Assembly: GCF_000292915.1 (NCBI RefSeq)
Contig: NC_018513.1
Coordinates: 2,914,001 to 2,978,000 of the forward strand
Length of the DNA: 64,000 nucleotides
Direction: 5' to 3'
Source of the DNA: Burkholderia cepacia GG4
Lineage (GTDB): Bacteria; Pseudomonadota; Gammaproteobacteria; Burkholderiales; Burkholderiaceae
Positions within the stretch are counted from its first letter, which is position 1. Every line of letters starts with the position of its first letter. Shown piece after piece: positions 44,294 to 52,441 of the stretch. The notes beneath the pieces were generated by a model. It ran no database searches. It was not told the DNA's origin and saw only the letters and a list, made by a program, of their open reading frames with translations. The position numbers and the translations under genes are program-made.

Positions 44294-45970
44294 TCAGCAT
44301 GCGCAGGTCGCGCGCGCCAGTGCGTCGGCGATCGCCTGGCGATCGAGCGCACGCAGCCGTGCGCAGACGTGCTGATCGGGGCGCAGCAGATAGAACGTGC
44401 CGGGCTTCGCGTCGTAGCGCTGCGCGGCGAAACCGTCGACGTCCTCCACGACGTCGACGCCGGCCACCGGTGTCGCGTGCCCGGCCGGCACGATCAGCAC
44501 CGGCCGCACCGGCAGCGCGAGACCGTCGAGCGCCTGCGCGAGCGCGGCGGCGTCGCCCGGCAGCCCGAACAGCACACCCGCGAAGCCGTCGCCCAGATGC
44601 TTCAGCAGCCAGCCCGCTGCGCCCTGCGCGCGCACCGGCGCATCGGCCGCTGCCGCGCCCGGGCGCATCGCGCACGCGAACGTGTCGCCGGTGCGGTCCG
44701 GCGTGTTCAGCGGCGAATCGGTCAGCACGGCCGGCACCGACAAGCGGCCGCTGTTCACGAGCTTGCGCGCGAACTCGCAGTCGCGCGCGAGCTTCAGCGT
44801 CGCGTCGCGGAACACGCGCGACACCGCACTCTTCGGCGTGATGAAGTCGGTCGAGCGCGTCGAGTGGCGGATGTTCTCGTCCGCCGCGAACTCACGCTCG
44901 CTCGCATAGGTGTCGAGCAGGCGGTCGTCCGAGCGGCCGTCGAGCACGAGCTTCAGCTTCCATGCGAGGTTGTCCGCGTCCTGCACGCCGCTGTTCGCGC
45001 CGCGCGCGCCGAACGGCGACACGCCGTGCGCGGAATCGCCCGCGAACAGCACGCGGCCGTGACGGAACGTATCCATCCGTTGGCAGCGGAACGTATAAAC
45101 GCTCACCCATTCCAGCTCGAACTCGACGTCCGCCCCGAGCAGCGCACGCACACGCGGGATCACGCGCTCCGGCTGCTTCTCGGCGACCGGATCGGCATCC
45201 CAGCCGAGCTGGAAGTCGATGCGCCACACGTTGTCGGGCTGGCGATGCAGCAGCACCGACTGGTTGCGGTGGAACGGCGGATCGAACCAGAACCAGCGCT
45301 CGGTCGGGAATTCCGCCTTCATCTTCACGTCGGCGATCAGGAAGCGATCCTTGAACGTGCGGCCGCGGCTCTCGAGCCCCATCGCCGCGCGCATCGGGCT
45401 GCGCGAGCCGTCGGCCGCGATCACGTAGCGCGCGCGCAGCGTCTCGATGCCTTCCGGTGTCTCGACGGTCAGCGCCGCATGGTCCGCCGACTGCGCGACG
45501 CCCGTCACCTGGTGCTTCCAGCGGATGTCGAGGTTCGGCAACTCGAGCGCGCGCTCGGCCAGATAGCCTTCGACGTAGTACTGCTGCAGGTTGATGAACG
45601 CGGGGCGCGCGTGGCCTTCCTCCGGCAGCAGGTCGAATGCATACAGTTGTTCGTCCTGCAGGAACACCTTGCCGACATGCCAGCTCACGCCCTTGTCGAC
45701 GAAGCGCTCGCCGCAGCCGAGCCGATCGAAGATCTCGAGTGTGCGCTTCGCGAAGCAGATCGCGCGCGAACCCGTCGACAACGTGTCGTCGTCGTCGAGC
45801 AGCACGACCGGCACGCCCTGCTGCGCGAGGTCGATCGCGGCCGACAGGCCCACCGGGCCCGCGCCGACGACGATCACCGGGTGGATCGCCGCGTCATCGC
45901 CGGCGGCCCGCGTCGCGCGCGGGCGGTAGTCGAACTTCAGCGTCTGGTAATCGATGCTCATGGTTGCCAT
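44294..45970 (-). CDS. FAD-dependent aromatic hydroxylase, MhpA/MhaA-like
   Basis: A 558-residue class A flavin monooxygenase. It has the FAD Rossmann motif VIVVGAGPVGLSAAIDLAQQG at about 30-50, the DG motif YVIAADGSRSPMRAAMG and the second FAD motif GRVLFAGDSAHGVSPFGARG. The C-terminal 130 residues form the thioredoxin-like domain of the PHBH/MhpA group. As first gene of an operon with hmgA and fahA it should make homogentisate, most simply from 3-hydroxyphenylacetate by 6-hydroxylation (MhaA role); 3-(3-hydroxyphenyl)propionate hydroxylase is the closest named family. AGGAG lies 3 nt before the ATG at 45970; a second ATG lies at 45961. Confidence 0.88.
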   Translation of the reverse strand: MATMSIDYQTLKFDYRPRATRAAGDDAAIHPVIVVGAGPVGLSAAIDLAQQGVPVVLLDDDDTLSTGSRAICFAKRTLEIFDRLGCGERFVDKGVSWHVGKVFLQDEQLYAFDLLPEEGHARPAFINLQQYYVEGYLAERALELPNLDIRWKHQVTGVAQSADHAALTVETPEGIETLRARYVIAADGSRSPMRAAMGLESRGRTFKDRFLIADVKMKAEFPTERWFWFDPPFHRNQSVLLHRQPDNVWRIDFQLGWDADPVAEKQPERVIPRVRALLGADVEFELEWVSVYTFRCQRMDTFRHGRVLFAGDSAHGVSPFGARGANSGVQDADNLAWKLKLVLDGRSDDRLLDTYASEREFAADENIRHSTRSTDFITPKSAVSRVFRDATLKLARDCEFARKLVNSGRLSVPAVLTDSPLNTPDRTGDTFACAMRPGAAAADAPVRAQGAAGWLLKHLGDGFAGVLFGLPGDAAALAQALDGLALPVRPVLIVPAGHATPVAGVDVVEDVDGFAAQRYDAKPGTFYLLRPDQHVCARLRALDRQAIADALARATCAC

Positions 45971-46182
45971 CCGCTCCTCAGCCCTGCCGTACGCACGCCG
46001 GCGCGCGCAGCGTCGTTCCGTCCCTGCCCGTCGCCCGCCGCTGCCCCGGCCCGCCCTTGCTCGTCCATTTCCAGTCAACCGCCACGTCTCGCTCCTTGCT
46101 TCCTGTTGATTCGATTCGGGAAACGGCGCCGTTCCCGGGCGCCCGAACGCCGCTTTTCTTGATCGGCGACACATCCTTGGAT

Positions 46183-46220
46183 TTACGAATAGTAAAACCA
46201 ATTACGAATAGTGAAATCAA
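46183..46220. promoter_or_regulatory. two 19-bp direct repeats before the homogentisate operon
   Basis: TTACGAATAGTAAAACCAA (46183-46201) and TTACGAATAGTGAAATCAA (46202-46220) stand in tandem with two mismatches. The first also holds a 5-5-5 palindrome (TTTAC, GAATA, GTAAA at 46182-46196). They lie about 210 bp before the hydroxylase start codon on the minus strand, in an AT-rich stretch. This looks like an activator-binding site (IclR or AraC type). No regulator gene is adjacent. Confidence 0.7.
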
Positions 46221-46312
46221 CGTAAACCCTAGCCATCGACTCGGGGACGGGATAACCATATGAGCGAAACGCCAAGCCGAGCCGGGCGCGCGCTGCTAAT
46301 ATCGAGACATGA

Positions 46313-46337
46313 GGCGGCCCTTTCGGCCGCCATTTTT
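46313..46337 (+). terminator. terminator-like hairpin just before the EAL-protein gene
   Basis: GGCGGCC (46313-46319) pairs with GGCCGCC (46325-46331), followed by ATTTTTCC. It lies 14 bp before the likely start codon of the EAL gene and reads in the same direction, so it could act as an attenuator or leader hairpin. If translation began at 46309 it would be inside the coding sequence. Confidence 0.6.
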
Positions 46338-46350
46338 CCGTTCTACGCCG

Positions 46351-47154
46351 ATGATTCCGCCCAACATTCCCGAGCTGGTCGCCCGCGCCGGGCAACTGCC
46401 GTATCTACGGGAACACCTTGCGCTCGCCGACGGCGGCACCGCGTGCGCGAATCTGCCGGAGCGCACGCTCGCCAGTGCGTACGACCCGATCTACGACGTG
46501 ACGATGCCGGGCGCGCCGCAGTCGACCTCGTTCGCCGATGCGATCGAGCGCTACGGCGACGAACTCGGCTTCCAGGCCGTCACGCTCGTCACCGGCGCCG
46601 CACACGATCCGGTCGACTCGGCCGTGGACGACCAGGCGCTCGTCGCGATCGACCGGTTGTCGCGCGCGCTGCACGCGATCAACTTCTTCGGCGCGCAGCG
46701 CCACGGGCTGCTGTTCCTGCGTGTGCACGAACGGCTGCTCAAGAGCGTGAAGTACGACCACGGCAAGCATTTCTCGTCGGTGCTGCAGCGCTTCGGGCTG
46801 CCGGTCGAGCGGATCGTGATCGAGCTGCCGGCGGTCGCGGTCGCGCACAAGACCTTCCTCGGCTACCTGACGCGCAGCTACCAACATCACGGCTTCAAGG
46901 TCGCGGACAAGCTGCCCGATCCGGGCCGCATCCTCGCGGTCGAATCGGAGATGGCGCGGCCCGACTACATCAAGATGGATGCGGGCATCGCGCTGCGCGA
47001 CGGGATGGTGAAGGCGCTGGTCGCGTATGCGCAGCGCGTGCGGATTCCGCTGATTTTCGACGGCGTCGTCGACGAGACGCAGTGCGAGCTGCTGCGCCAG
47101 CACGACGTGCGGTTCATGCAGGGGCCGGTGTTCGCGAAAGTCGTGCCGGCGTGA
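46351..47154 (+). CDS. degenerate EAL-domain protein
   Basis: A 267-residue protein with the overall EAL barrel pattern: YDPIYDVTMP where the family has QPIV, IVIELPAVAV near the LELTE position, YIKMDAGI for the KID strand, VAYAQRVRIPLIFDGVVDETQ for the AEGVE region and MQGPVFAK at the end. The catalytic residues (Glu of EAL, the Asn, the DDFG aspartates, the Glu of AEGVE) are not conserved, so hydrolysis of c-di-GMP is unlikely; binding or a protein-contact role is more plausible. The start at 46351 is chosen as the first family-like residue; ATG 46309 would add 14 residues. No good ribosome site is seen for either. Confidence 0.75.
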   Translation: MIPPNIPELVARAGQLPYLREHLALADGGTACANLPERTLASAYDPIYDVTMPGAPQSTSFADAIERYGDELGFQAVTLVTGAAHDPVDSAVDDQALVAIDRLSRALHAINFFGAQRHGLLFLRVHERLLKSVKYDHGKHFSSVLQRFGLPVERIVIELPAVAVAHKTFLGYLTRSYQHHGFKVADKLPDPGRILAVESEMARPDYIKMDAGIALRDGMVKALVAYAQRVRIPLIFDGVVDETQCELLRQHDVRFMQGPVFAKVVPA

Positions 47155-47388
47155 TTGACGGCGTGGCGGCCGGCTAGCGGGAGCAGCCGGCTCGCGGGGA
47201 GCGTCGCGCCGGATCGTGGATTCGGTTCAGCAAGTGTGTTGCGGCGGGGTCGGGGTGTGGTGCGCAGGGTCGCTCGTGGCGCGATGCCGCGCGATACGCG
47301 GTGCTTTGTCCGTCACGCGCAAAGGTCGAGCCTGCGTCGAACACGCTCGCGTGCTCGATGCCGCCGTGTCGCCGTTGATGGTCGCAGC

Positions 47389-47799
47389 CTAGTCTCTTCC
47401 GCCGTCGGCGTATTTCGGCAGATCGTCGTCGATCTCGATGCCCGGGAAACGATCCCCGTACCAGACGTGCCACGCGGGACGCAGCCGCGCCGGCTCGTCG
47501 AGCGTTGCATAGTTGATTTCCACGGTCGTCGCCGCATTGGCCAGCCGGTACTCGAGCTGCGCGCCGCAGCGGCCGCAGAAGCGCCGCTCGCCCCACGTGC
47601 TCGACGCGTAGACCGTCGGCTCGCCCTGCAGATAGTCGAACGCGTCGAGCGGCACCGATGCCGACGCGACGACCGCCGCGCCCGTCGTGCGCTGGCAGAG
47701 CCGGCAATGGCAAAAACCGGCATCGGTCGGAATGCCGGTGATCCGGTAGCGGATCGCACCGCATGCGCAACCGCCTTCCATCGTTTCCGGGTGTGACAT
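47389..47799 (-). CDS. GFA/CENP-V-family zinc protein
   Basis: A 136-residue protein of the glutathione-dependent formaldehyde-activating (GFA) family. The zinc ligands are visible: Cys11 and Cys13 (GCACGAIRY), Cys30, Cys32 and Cys35 (FCHCRLCQR), and CGRCG about 40 residues later. Most members have no proven role in formaldehyde chemistry. It stands alone between the EAL gene and the IclR gene. Confidence 0.92.
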   Translation of the reverse strand: MSHPETMEGGCACGAIRYRITGIPTDAGFCHCRLCQRTTGAAVVASASVPLDAFDYLQGEPTVYASSTWGERRFCGRCGAQLEYRLANAATTVEINYATLDEPARLRPAWHVWYGDRFPGIEIDDDLPKYADGGRD

Positions 47800-47925
47800 C
47801 GCGAACCTCGTCGTCGTCGGGAAGCTGGTGAACGATGATGAATGCGGTTCACCCGCGACGCAACGGGCGGCTGCGCCCCCTCCCGTTCCCGCGCCCCCGG
47901 CGACGCACCGCTTGCGGTGTGCGTC

Positions 47926-48717
47926 TTAGGCCGTTTGCCCGAGCCGCTGCGCGAGCGCCTTCAGCTTCGGCCCGACCTGCGTGCGGAACACCGCCTCGTC
48001 CATCGACGACGCGGGCCCGCTGCAGCTCAGGATCAGCCAGCGCCCCTCGCGCGGCTCGCGAAACGGCACGGCCGCCGCGTTCACGTCCATGTGCCACGCG
48101 CGGAACGAATAGCAGCATCCGCCCGCGGAGAATTCGGCCACCGCTTGCTGCGCGGCAGCCACGAGCGCATCCGCGTCGGCCGCGCCGCCCGCCGCGCGGT
48201 GCAGATCCGCATAGAGCGCACGGCGCACGTCCTCCGGCTGCACGGCCAGGTACGCGCGACCCATCGAGCTCGTCAGCATCGACAGCCGCGACCCGGGTGC
48301 GAGCCCGAGCGTCAGCGCGGTTTCGCTGCGGATCGTTTCCAGATAGATCATGTCGAGCCCGTCGCGGCAGCCGAGCGACACGGCCGCGCCGATCTCTCGT
48401 GCGAGCGCCTGCATGTGCGGCCGCGCGAGATCGATGGTGCCCGAGCCGGACAGCAACGCGTAGCCGAGCGACAGCACGCCGGCGTCGAGCGCATACTTTC
48501 CGAGCGTCTCGTCGTAGCGCAGGTAGCCGAGCACGGTCAGCGTATAGGCGAGCCGGTTCACGGTCGCCTTCGGCAGCCCGGTGCGCTCCGCGAAGTCGCG
48601 ATTGCCCAGCATCGTCTCGCCGGGCCGGAATGCGCGCAGCAGGTCGAGCCCGCGCGCGAGCGCAACGACGAACTTGCGTTCGTCGATCGTGGTTTCGTCG
48701 ATGGTTGAAAGCGGCAT
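47926..48717 (-). CDS. IclR-family regulator of gcdH
   Basis: A 263-residue regulator. The winged HTH lies at about 17-80 (ALARGLDLLRAFRPGETMLGNRDFAERTGLPKATVNRLAYTL), with a GAF-like IclR effector domain from about 85 (GTIDLARPHMQALAREIGAAVSLG). It diverges from gcdH with 76 bp between starts, and a perfect 7-3-7 inverted repeat in the gap is its likely binding site. Its effector is probably glutarate, glutaryl-CoA or a related acid. Confidence 0.93.
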   Translation of the reverse strand: MPLSTIDETTIDERKFVVALARGLDLLRAFRPGETMLGNRDFAERTGLPKATVNRLAYTLTVLGYLRYDETLGKYALDAGVLSLGYALLSGSGTIDLARPHMQALAREIGAAVSLGCRDGLDMIYLETIRSETALTLGLAPGSRLSMLTSSMGRAYLAVQPEDVRRALYADLHRAAGGAADADALVAAAQQAVAEFSAGGCCYSFRAWHMDVNAAAVPFREPREGRWLILSCSGPASSMDEAVFRTQVGPKLKALAQRLGQTA

Positions 48718-48751
48718 CTGATGCTACACTGGGTTCAATTTGCAAAACATT

Positions 48752-48768
48752 GTTCCGCAGAGCGGAAC
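48752..48768. promoter_or_regulatory. IclR-type operator between the regulator gene and gcdH
   Basis: GTTCCGC (48752-48758), AGA, GCGGAAC (48762-48768): a perfect inverted repeat of the kind IclR proteins bind. It lies 26 bp before the gcdH start codon, where binding would block transcription. Confidence 0.85.
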
Positions 48769-48793
48769 TCCAGTCAAGCGAGGAGATGAAACG

Positions 48794-49981
48794 ATGAGCG
48801 CTGCAACTTTTCATTGGGACGATCCGCTGCTGCTCAACCAGCAACTGACCGAAGAAGAGCGGATGGTGCGCGATGCCGCGCACGCCTATGCGCAGGACAA
48901 GCTCGCGCCGCGCGTCACCGAGGCGTTCCGCCATGAACGCACCGACGCCGAGATCTTCCGCGAGATGGGTGAAGTCGGGCTGCTCGGCCCGACGATTCCG
49001 GAGGAATACGGCGGCCCCGGCCTCAATTACGTGAGCTACGGCCTGATCGCGCGCGAGGTCGAGCGCGTCGATTCCGGTTACCGCTCGATGATGTCCGTGC
49101 AATCGTCGCTCGTGATGGTGCCGATCTACGAATTCGGCTCGGACGCGCAAAAGCAGAAATACCTGCCGAAGCTCGCGAGTGGCGAATGGATCGGCTGCTT
49201 CGGGCTGACCGAGCCGAACCACGGCTCCGACCCGGGCAGCATGGTCACGCGCGCGAAGAAGGTGCCCGGCGGCTATTCGCTGTCCGGCGCGAAGATGTGG
49301 ATCACCAACTCGCCGATCGCCGACGTGTTCGTCGTGTGGGCAAAGCTGGAAGAAAACGGCAAGGATGCGATCCGCGGCTTCATCCTCGAGAAGGGCTGGA
49401 AGGGCCTGTCGGCGCCCACGATCCACGGCAAGGTCGGACTGCGCGCGTCGATCACCGGCGAGATCGTCCTCGACGACGTGTTCGTCCCCGAAGAGAACCT
49501 GATGCCGAACGTGAGCGGCCTGCGCGGCCCGTTCACGTGCCTGAACTCGGCACGCTACGGGATCGCCTGGGGCGCGCTCGGCGCGGCCGAATCGTGCTGG
49601 CACACCGCGCGCCAGTACGTGCTCGACCGCCAGCAGTTCGGCCGGCCGCTCGCCGCGAACCAGCTGATCCAGAAGAAGCTCGCCGACATGCAGACCGAAA
49701 TCACGCTCGGCCTGCAGGGCGTGCTGCGTCTCGGCCGGATGAAGGACGAAGGCACGGCGGCCGTCGAGATCACGTCGATCATGAAGCGCAACTCGTGCGG
49801 CAAGTCGCTCGACATCGCGCGGCTCGCACGCGACATGCTCGGCGGCAACGGCATCTCGGACGAATTCGGCGTCGCGCGCCACCTCGTGAACCTCGAAGTG
49901 GTCAACACGTACGAAGGCACGCACGACATCCATGCGCTGATCCTCGGCCGCGCGCAGACGGGCATCCAGGCATTCTTCTGA
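48794..49981 (+). CDS. gcdH: glutaryl-CoA dehydrogenase
   Basis: A 395-residue acyl-CoA dehydrogenase that oxidises and decarboxylates glutaryl-CoA to crotonyl-CoA, in lysine and tryptophan breakdown. The sequence follows GcdH throughout: [37 protein letters not shown] (FAD contact) and [25 protein letters not shown] with the catalytic Glu at about 370. AGGAGATG lies 6 nt before the ATG. A terminator ends the gene, so it is a single-gene unit; the CoA-transferase that often follows gcdH is not here. Confidence 0.97.
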   Translation: MSAATFHWDDPLLLNQQLTEEERMVRDAAHAYAQDKLAPRVTEAFRHERTDAEIFREMGEVGLLGPTIPEEYGGPGLNYVSYGLIAREVERVDSGYRSMMSVQSSLVMVPIYEFGSDAQKQKYLPKLASGEWIGCFGLTEPNHGSDPGSMVTRAKKVPGGYSLSGAKMWITNSPIADVFVVWAKLEENGKDAIRGFILEKGWKGLSAPTIHGKVGLRASITGEIVLDDVFVPEENLMPNVSGLRGPFTCLNSARYGIAWGALGAAESCWHTARQYVLDRQQFGRPLAANQLIQKKLADMQTEITLGLQGVLRLGRMKDEGTAAVEITSIMKRNSCGKSLDIARLARDMLGGNGISDEFGVARHLVNLEVVNTYEGTHDIHALILGRAQTGIQAFF

Positions 49982-50034
49982 GCATTCGCGCGCAGTACGC
50001 GGAGCGCCCGCCGCACCGTTCGCGCTGAAACGAC

Positions 50035-50072
50035 ACGGCCCGCCCGGCATCGCTGCCGGGCGGGCCGTTTTC
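50035..50072 (+). terminator. intrinsic terminator of gcdH
   Basis: A 15-bp perfect stem (50035-50049 with 50054-50068) with loop TCGC, followed by TTTTC. It lies 54 bp past the gcdH stop and 46 bp before the end of the convergent peroxiredoxin gene. Confidence 0.9.
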
Positions 50073-50118
50073 ATCGGCGCCCGCGTTCGTCACGCGCCGC
50101 CGATGCGGCAGCCGCTGC

Positions 50119-50757
50119 TTACTTGTTCGGCTGCGGCGTGAGGCGCAGGTACGGACGCACCGCGTTGAAGCCCTTCGGGAAGCGCTGCTTCAGCTCGTCC
50201 GGATCCTGCAGCGACGGCACGATCACGACGTCGTCGCCGTCCTTCCAGTTGCCGGGCGTCGCGACCTTGTAGTTGTCGGTCAGCTGCAGCGAGTCGATCA
50301 CGCGCAGCACTTCGTCGAAGTTGCGGCCCGTGCTGGCCGGATAGGTGATGATGAGCCGCACCTTCTTGTTCGGGTCGATCACGAACAGCGAGCGCACCGT
50401 CAGCGTTTCGTTCGCGTTCGGGTGGATCATGTCGTACAGTTCCGAAACCTTGCGGTCCGCGTCGGCGATGATCGGGAAACCGACGACCGTCGACTGCGTT
50501 TCGTTGATGTCGTTGATCCAGCCCTTGTGCGATTCGACGCCGTCGACCGACAGCGCGATCACCTTGACGTTGCGTTTCTCGAATTCGCCCTTCAGCTTCG
50601 CGGTCAGCCCGAGCTCCGTCGTGCACACCGGCGTGTAGTCGGCCGGGTGGGAGAACAAAACGCCCCAGCCGTCGCCGAGCCATTCGTGAAACTTGATACT
50701 GCCCAGGCTCGATTCCTGCTCGAAATCCGGTGCGATGTCACCAAGACGCAGACCCAT
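50119..50757 (-). CDS. 1-Cys peroxiredoxin (Prx6 type)
   Basis: A 212-residue peroxidase. The peroxidatic cysteine is Cys45 in HPADYTPVCTTELG; there is no other cysteine in the protein, so the reductant must supply the thiol. The C-terminal extension DELKQRFPKGFNAVRPYLRLTPQP is typical of the Prx6 group. It reduces hydrogen peroxide and organic peroxides in the cytosol. AGGAGGGA precedes the start at 50757. Confidence 0.95.
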   Translation of the reverse strand: MGLRLGDIAPDFEQESSLGSIKFHEWLGDGWGVLFSHPADYTPVCTTELGLTAKLKGEFEKRNVKVIALSVDGVESHKGWINDINETQSTVVGFPIIADADRKVSELYDMIHPNANETLTVRSLFVIDPNKKVRLIITYPASTGRNFDEVLRVIDSLQLTDNYKVATPGNWKDGDDVVIVPSLQDPDELKQRFPKGFNAVRPYLRLTPQPNK

Positions 50758-51073
50758 GATGTTCCCTCCTGGAACGATGCTGGTTGAAACCGCGCGCTGT
50801 CGGCGCGGGCAGTCCATCAGCTTACGGGAAGCAATGGGACATGCGAACGATTATTACGTTCGATATTCATACTTTTTTGTCATTTTTACCCGTTGGCCGA
50901 ACGGGGCGGACGGCAGCAAAGGAAACTTTTCTTCCCGTTGGCGGCTCTGTTGACGATTACGAGTCGTTTACCATGCAGTCTTGCGCTGCCGCAGTGTGTC
51001 GTCCCCGCTCGCCAGCGGGCAGGCGTTTCGCTACGATGTGAACCTGCAGCATGACAGCACGAAGGGAGTTGCA
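50758..51073. other. divergent gap between peroxiredoxin and DUF883 genes
   Basis: 316 bp without a supported gene. It contains an AT-rich stretch near 50850-50890 (TTTTTTG, ATTTTTA) and an inverted repeat CCCGTT/AACGGG at 50889-50905. The peroxiredoxin promoter reads leftward from here; no OxyR-type site could be recognised with confidence. Confidence 0.5.
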
Positions 51074-51376
51074 ATGTCGGAAATCAACAAGGAGAAACTG
51101 ATGTCGGATATCAAAACCGTTCTCGCGGACGCCGAGGATCTGCTCAAGCAAGCGGCGAGCAGCACGGGCGACCGTGCGGCCGAGCTGCGCGAAAAAGCCA
51201 TGTCGCGCCTGAAGCAGGCCAAGGAAAAGGCAACCGACGTCCAGGTCGTGGTGGTCGAGAAAGGCAAGAAGGCCGCGCGCGCGACCGACGATTACGTGCA
51301 CGAGCATCCGTGGACGTCGATCGGCGTCGCAGCCGGCGTCGGCGTGCTGATCGGTCTGCTGATCAACCGCAAGTAA
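51074..51376 (+). CDS. YqjD/ElaB-type (DUF883) membrane-anchored protein
   Basis: A 100-residue protein: a long amphipathic helix (KLMSDIKTVLADAEDLLKQAASSTGDRAAELREKAMSRL...) ending in HEHPWTSIGVAAGVGVLIGLLINRK, a C-terminal membrane helix with the HPW motif of the ElaB/YgaM/YqjD family. In E. coli such tail-anchored proteins bind ribosomes in stationary phase. GAAGGGAG precedes the ATG at 51074. Two more genes of the same type of cluster follow on the same strand. Confidence 0.93.
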   Translation: MSEINKEKLMSDIKTVLADAEDLLKQAASSTGDRAAELREKAMSRLKQAKEKATDVQVVVVEKGKKAARATDDYVHEHPWTSIGVAAGVGVLIGLLINRK

Positions 51377-51430
51377 CGCGCTCTGCGCCGTTTAGCCCCA
51401 TGTGCCGCCCATGCGGCCCATGGGTGCCGA

Positions 51431-51463
51431 AGCCAGCCGGCGGTTTGCCACCGGCTGGCTTTG
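51431..51463 (+). terminator. hairpin between the DUF883 and YqjE genes
   Basis: AGCCAGCCGG (51431-51440) pairs with CCGGCTGGCT (51451-51460), with an inner GG/CC pairing, followed only by TTGACC. It may partly end or slow transcription between the two genes. Confidence 0.5.
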
Positions 51464-51499
51464 ACCTAGCCGCTCACTGCGCGCGCAAGCGCCTTATCC

Positions 51500-51889
51500 A
51501 TGACGACAGACACCCACCCGCAGCCGTCCGGCCAGGGACCGCTGCGCCGCCTCGTCGGCTCCGCAATCGGCCTCCTGCAAACGCGCCTCGAACTGGTCGG
51601 CATCGAACTCGCCGAGGAGAAGGAACGCCTGATGGGCGTGCTGTTCCTCGGGCTCGCGGCGATGATGCTCGCGACGATGGCGCTCATCAGCCTGACCGTG
51701 CTCATTACGATCGCGTTCTGGGACACCTATCGCTGGCAGTCGCTCGCGGCGATCACCGTGCTGTACGCCGTCAGCGGCATCGGGTGTGCACTGAAGGCAC
51801 GCGCGGGGCTGCGCGATGCGCCGACGGTGTTCGAAGCCACGCTCCACGAACTCGAGAAAGACCGCGAAATGTTCCGCGGCAAGCCGTGA
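51500..51889 (+). CDS. YqjE-type phage-holin-family membrane protein
   Basis: A 129-residue protein with two adjacent membrane helices (about 45-68 and 73-97) after an amphipathic start (LVGSAIGLLQTRLELVGIELAEEKER). The N-terminal helix with RLELVGIELAEEKERL is the hallmark of the YqjE/holin-superfamily III type. It lies between DUF883 and DUF3318-like genes, the same arrangement as yqjDE(K). Despite the family name no lysis role is implied. Confidence 0.88.
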   Translation: MTTDTHPQPSGQGPLRRLVGSAIGLLQTRLELVGIELAEEKERLMGVLFLGLAAMMLATMALISLTVLITIAFWDTYRWQSLAAITVLYAVSGIGCALKARAGLRDAPTVFEATLHELEKDREMFRGKP

Positions 51890-51932
51890 ACGCAGTCGCG
51901 TTCGCCCCTCTCACCTACTTCGCCGACGCGCC

Positions 51933-52376
51933 ATGAGCCAGAACGTCACGGGCAATTCACCCCGCCCCCATTCGTCGCGATCGAACTGGACCGCGTCGCA
52001 GCATCGCGCGCTCCGCAAGGAGCTGCTGATCCTGCGATCCGAGGTCGAGCGGCTGGAGCTTGCAGAAGCCTCCGCCGAAATGCGCCAGGCCGTCACGCGC
52101 TTCAGCTGGCTCAAGGTGTTGATCCCCGGCCTCTCCAGCAACAAGTTCAGCCAGTCCGCGAGGAACCTGAACGCGAGCCTCGGCCAGCTCGTCAACCAGT
52201 ATCCGATGCTGAGTTCGCTCGCATCGCTCGTGCTGGCGAAACCCGTTCGCTCGCTGCTGCGCGCGAGCGCGGGCCCCGCGCTGAAGTGGGGCAGCGTCGG
52301 GTTCGCCGCGTGGGAGATCTACCGGATCTGGAAGCAGTCGCGCAACGAGCGCGGCAGCGCTGCGAACGACGACTGA
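51933..52376 (+). CDS. YqjE-associated membrane protein, possibly DUF3318
   Basis: A 147-residue basic protein: a helical part rich in Glu/Arg/Leu (HRALRKELLILRSEVERLELAEASAEMR), then LVNQYPMLSSLASLVLAKPVRSLLRASAGPALKWGSVGFAAWEIYRIW, a hydrophobic C-terminal region. It probably belongs to DUF3318; I am not certain. It follows the YqjE-type gene by 43 bp and should act with it at the membrane. Confidence 0.7.
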   Translation: MSQNVTGNSPRPHSSRSNWTASQHRALRKELLILRSEVERLELAEASAEMRQAVTRFSWLKVLIPGLSSNKFSQSARNLNASLGQLVNQYPMLSSLASLVLAKPVRSLLRASAGPALKWGSVGFAAWEIYRIWKQSRNERGSAANDD

Positions 52377-52441
52377 CACGCCACGACACATGCGCACGGC
52401 CATGTGCCGTCGCGCGTGTTCCGCGCGTTTCCCGCGCGTCA

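Noticed and set aside
51500..51889. Prophage remnant, because of the 'holin' family name
   Set aside because: YqjE-type proteins are core cellular proteins; no other phage gene is present.
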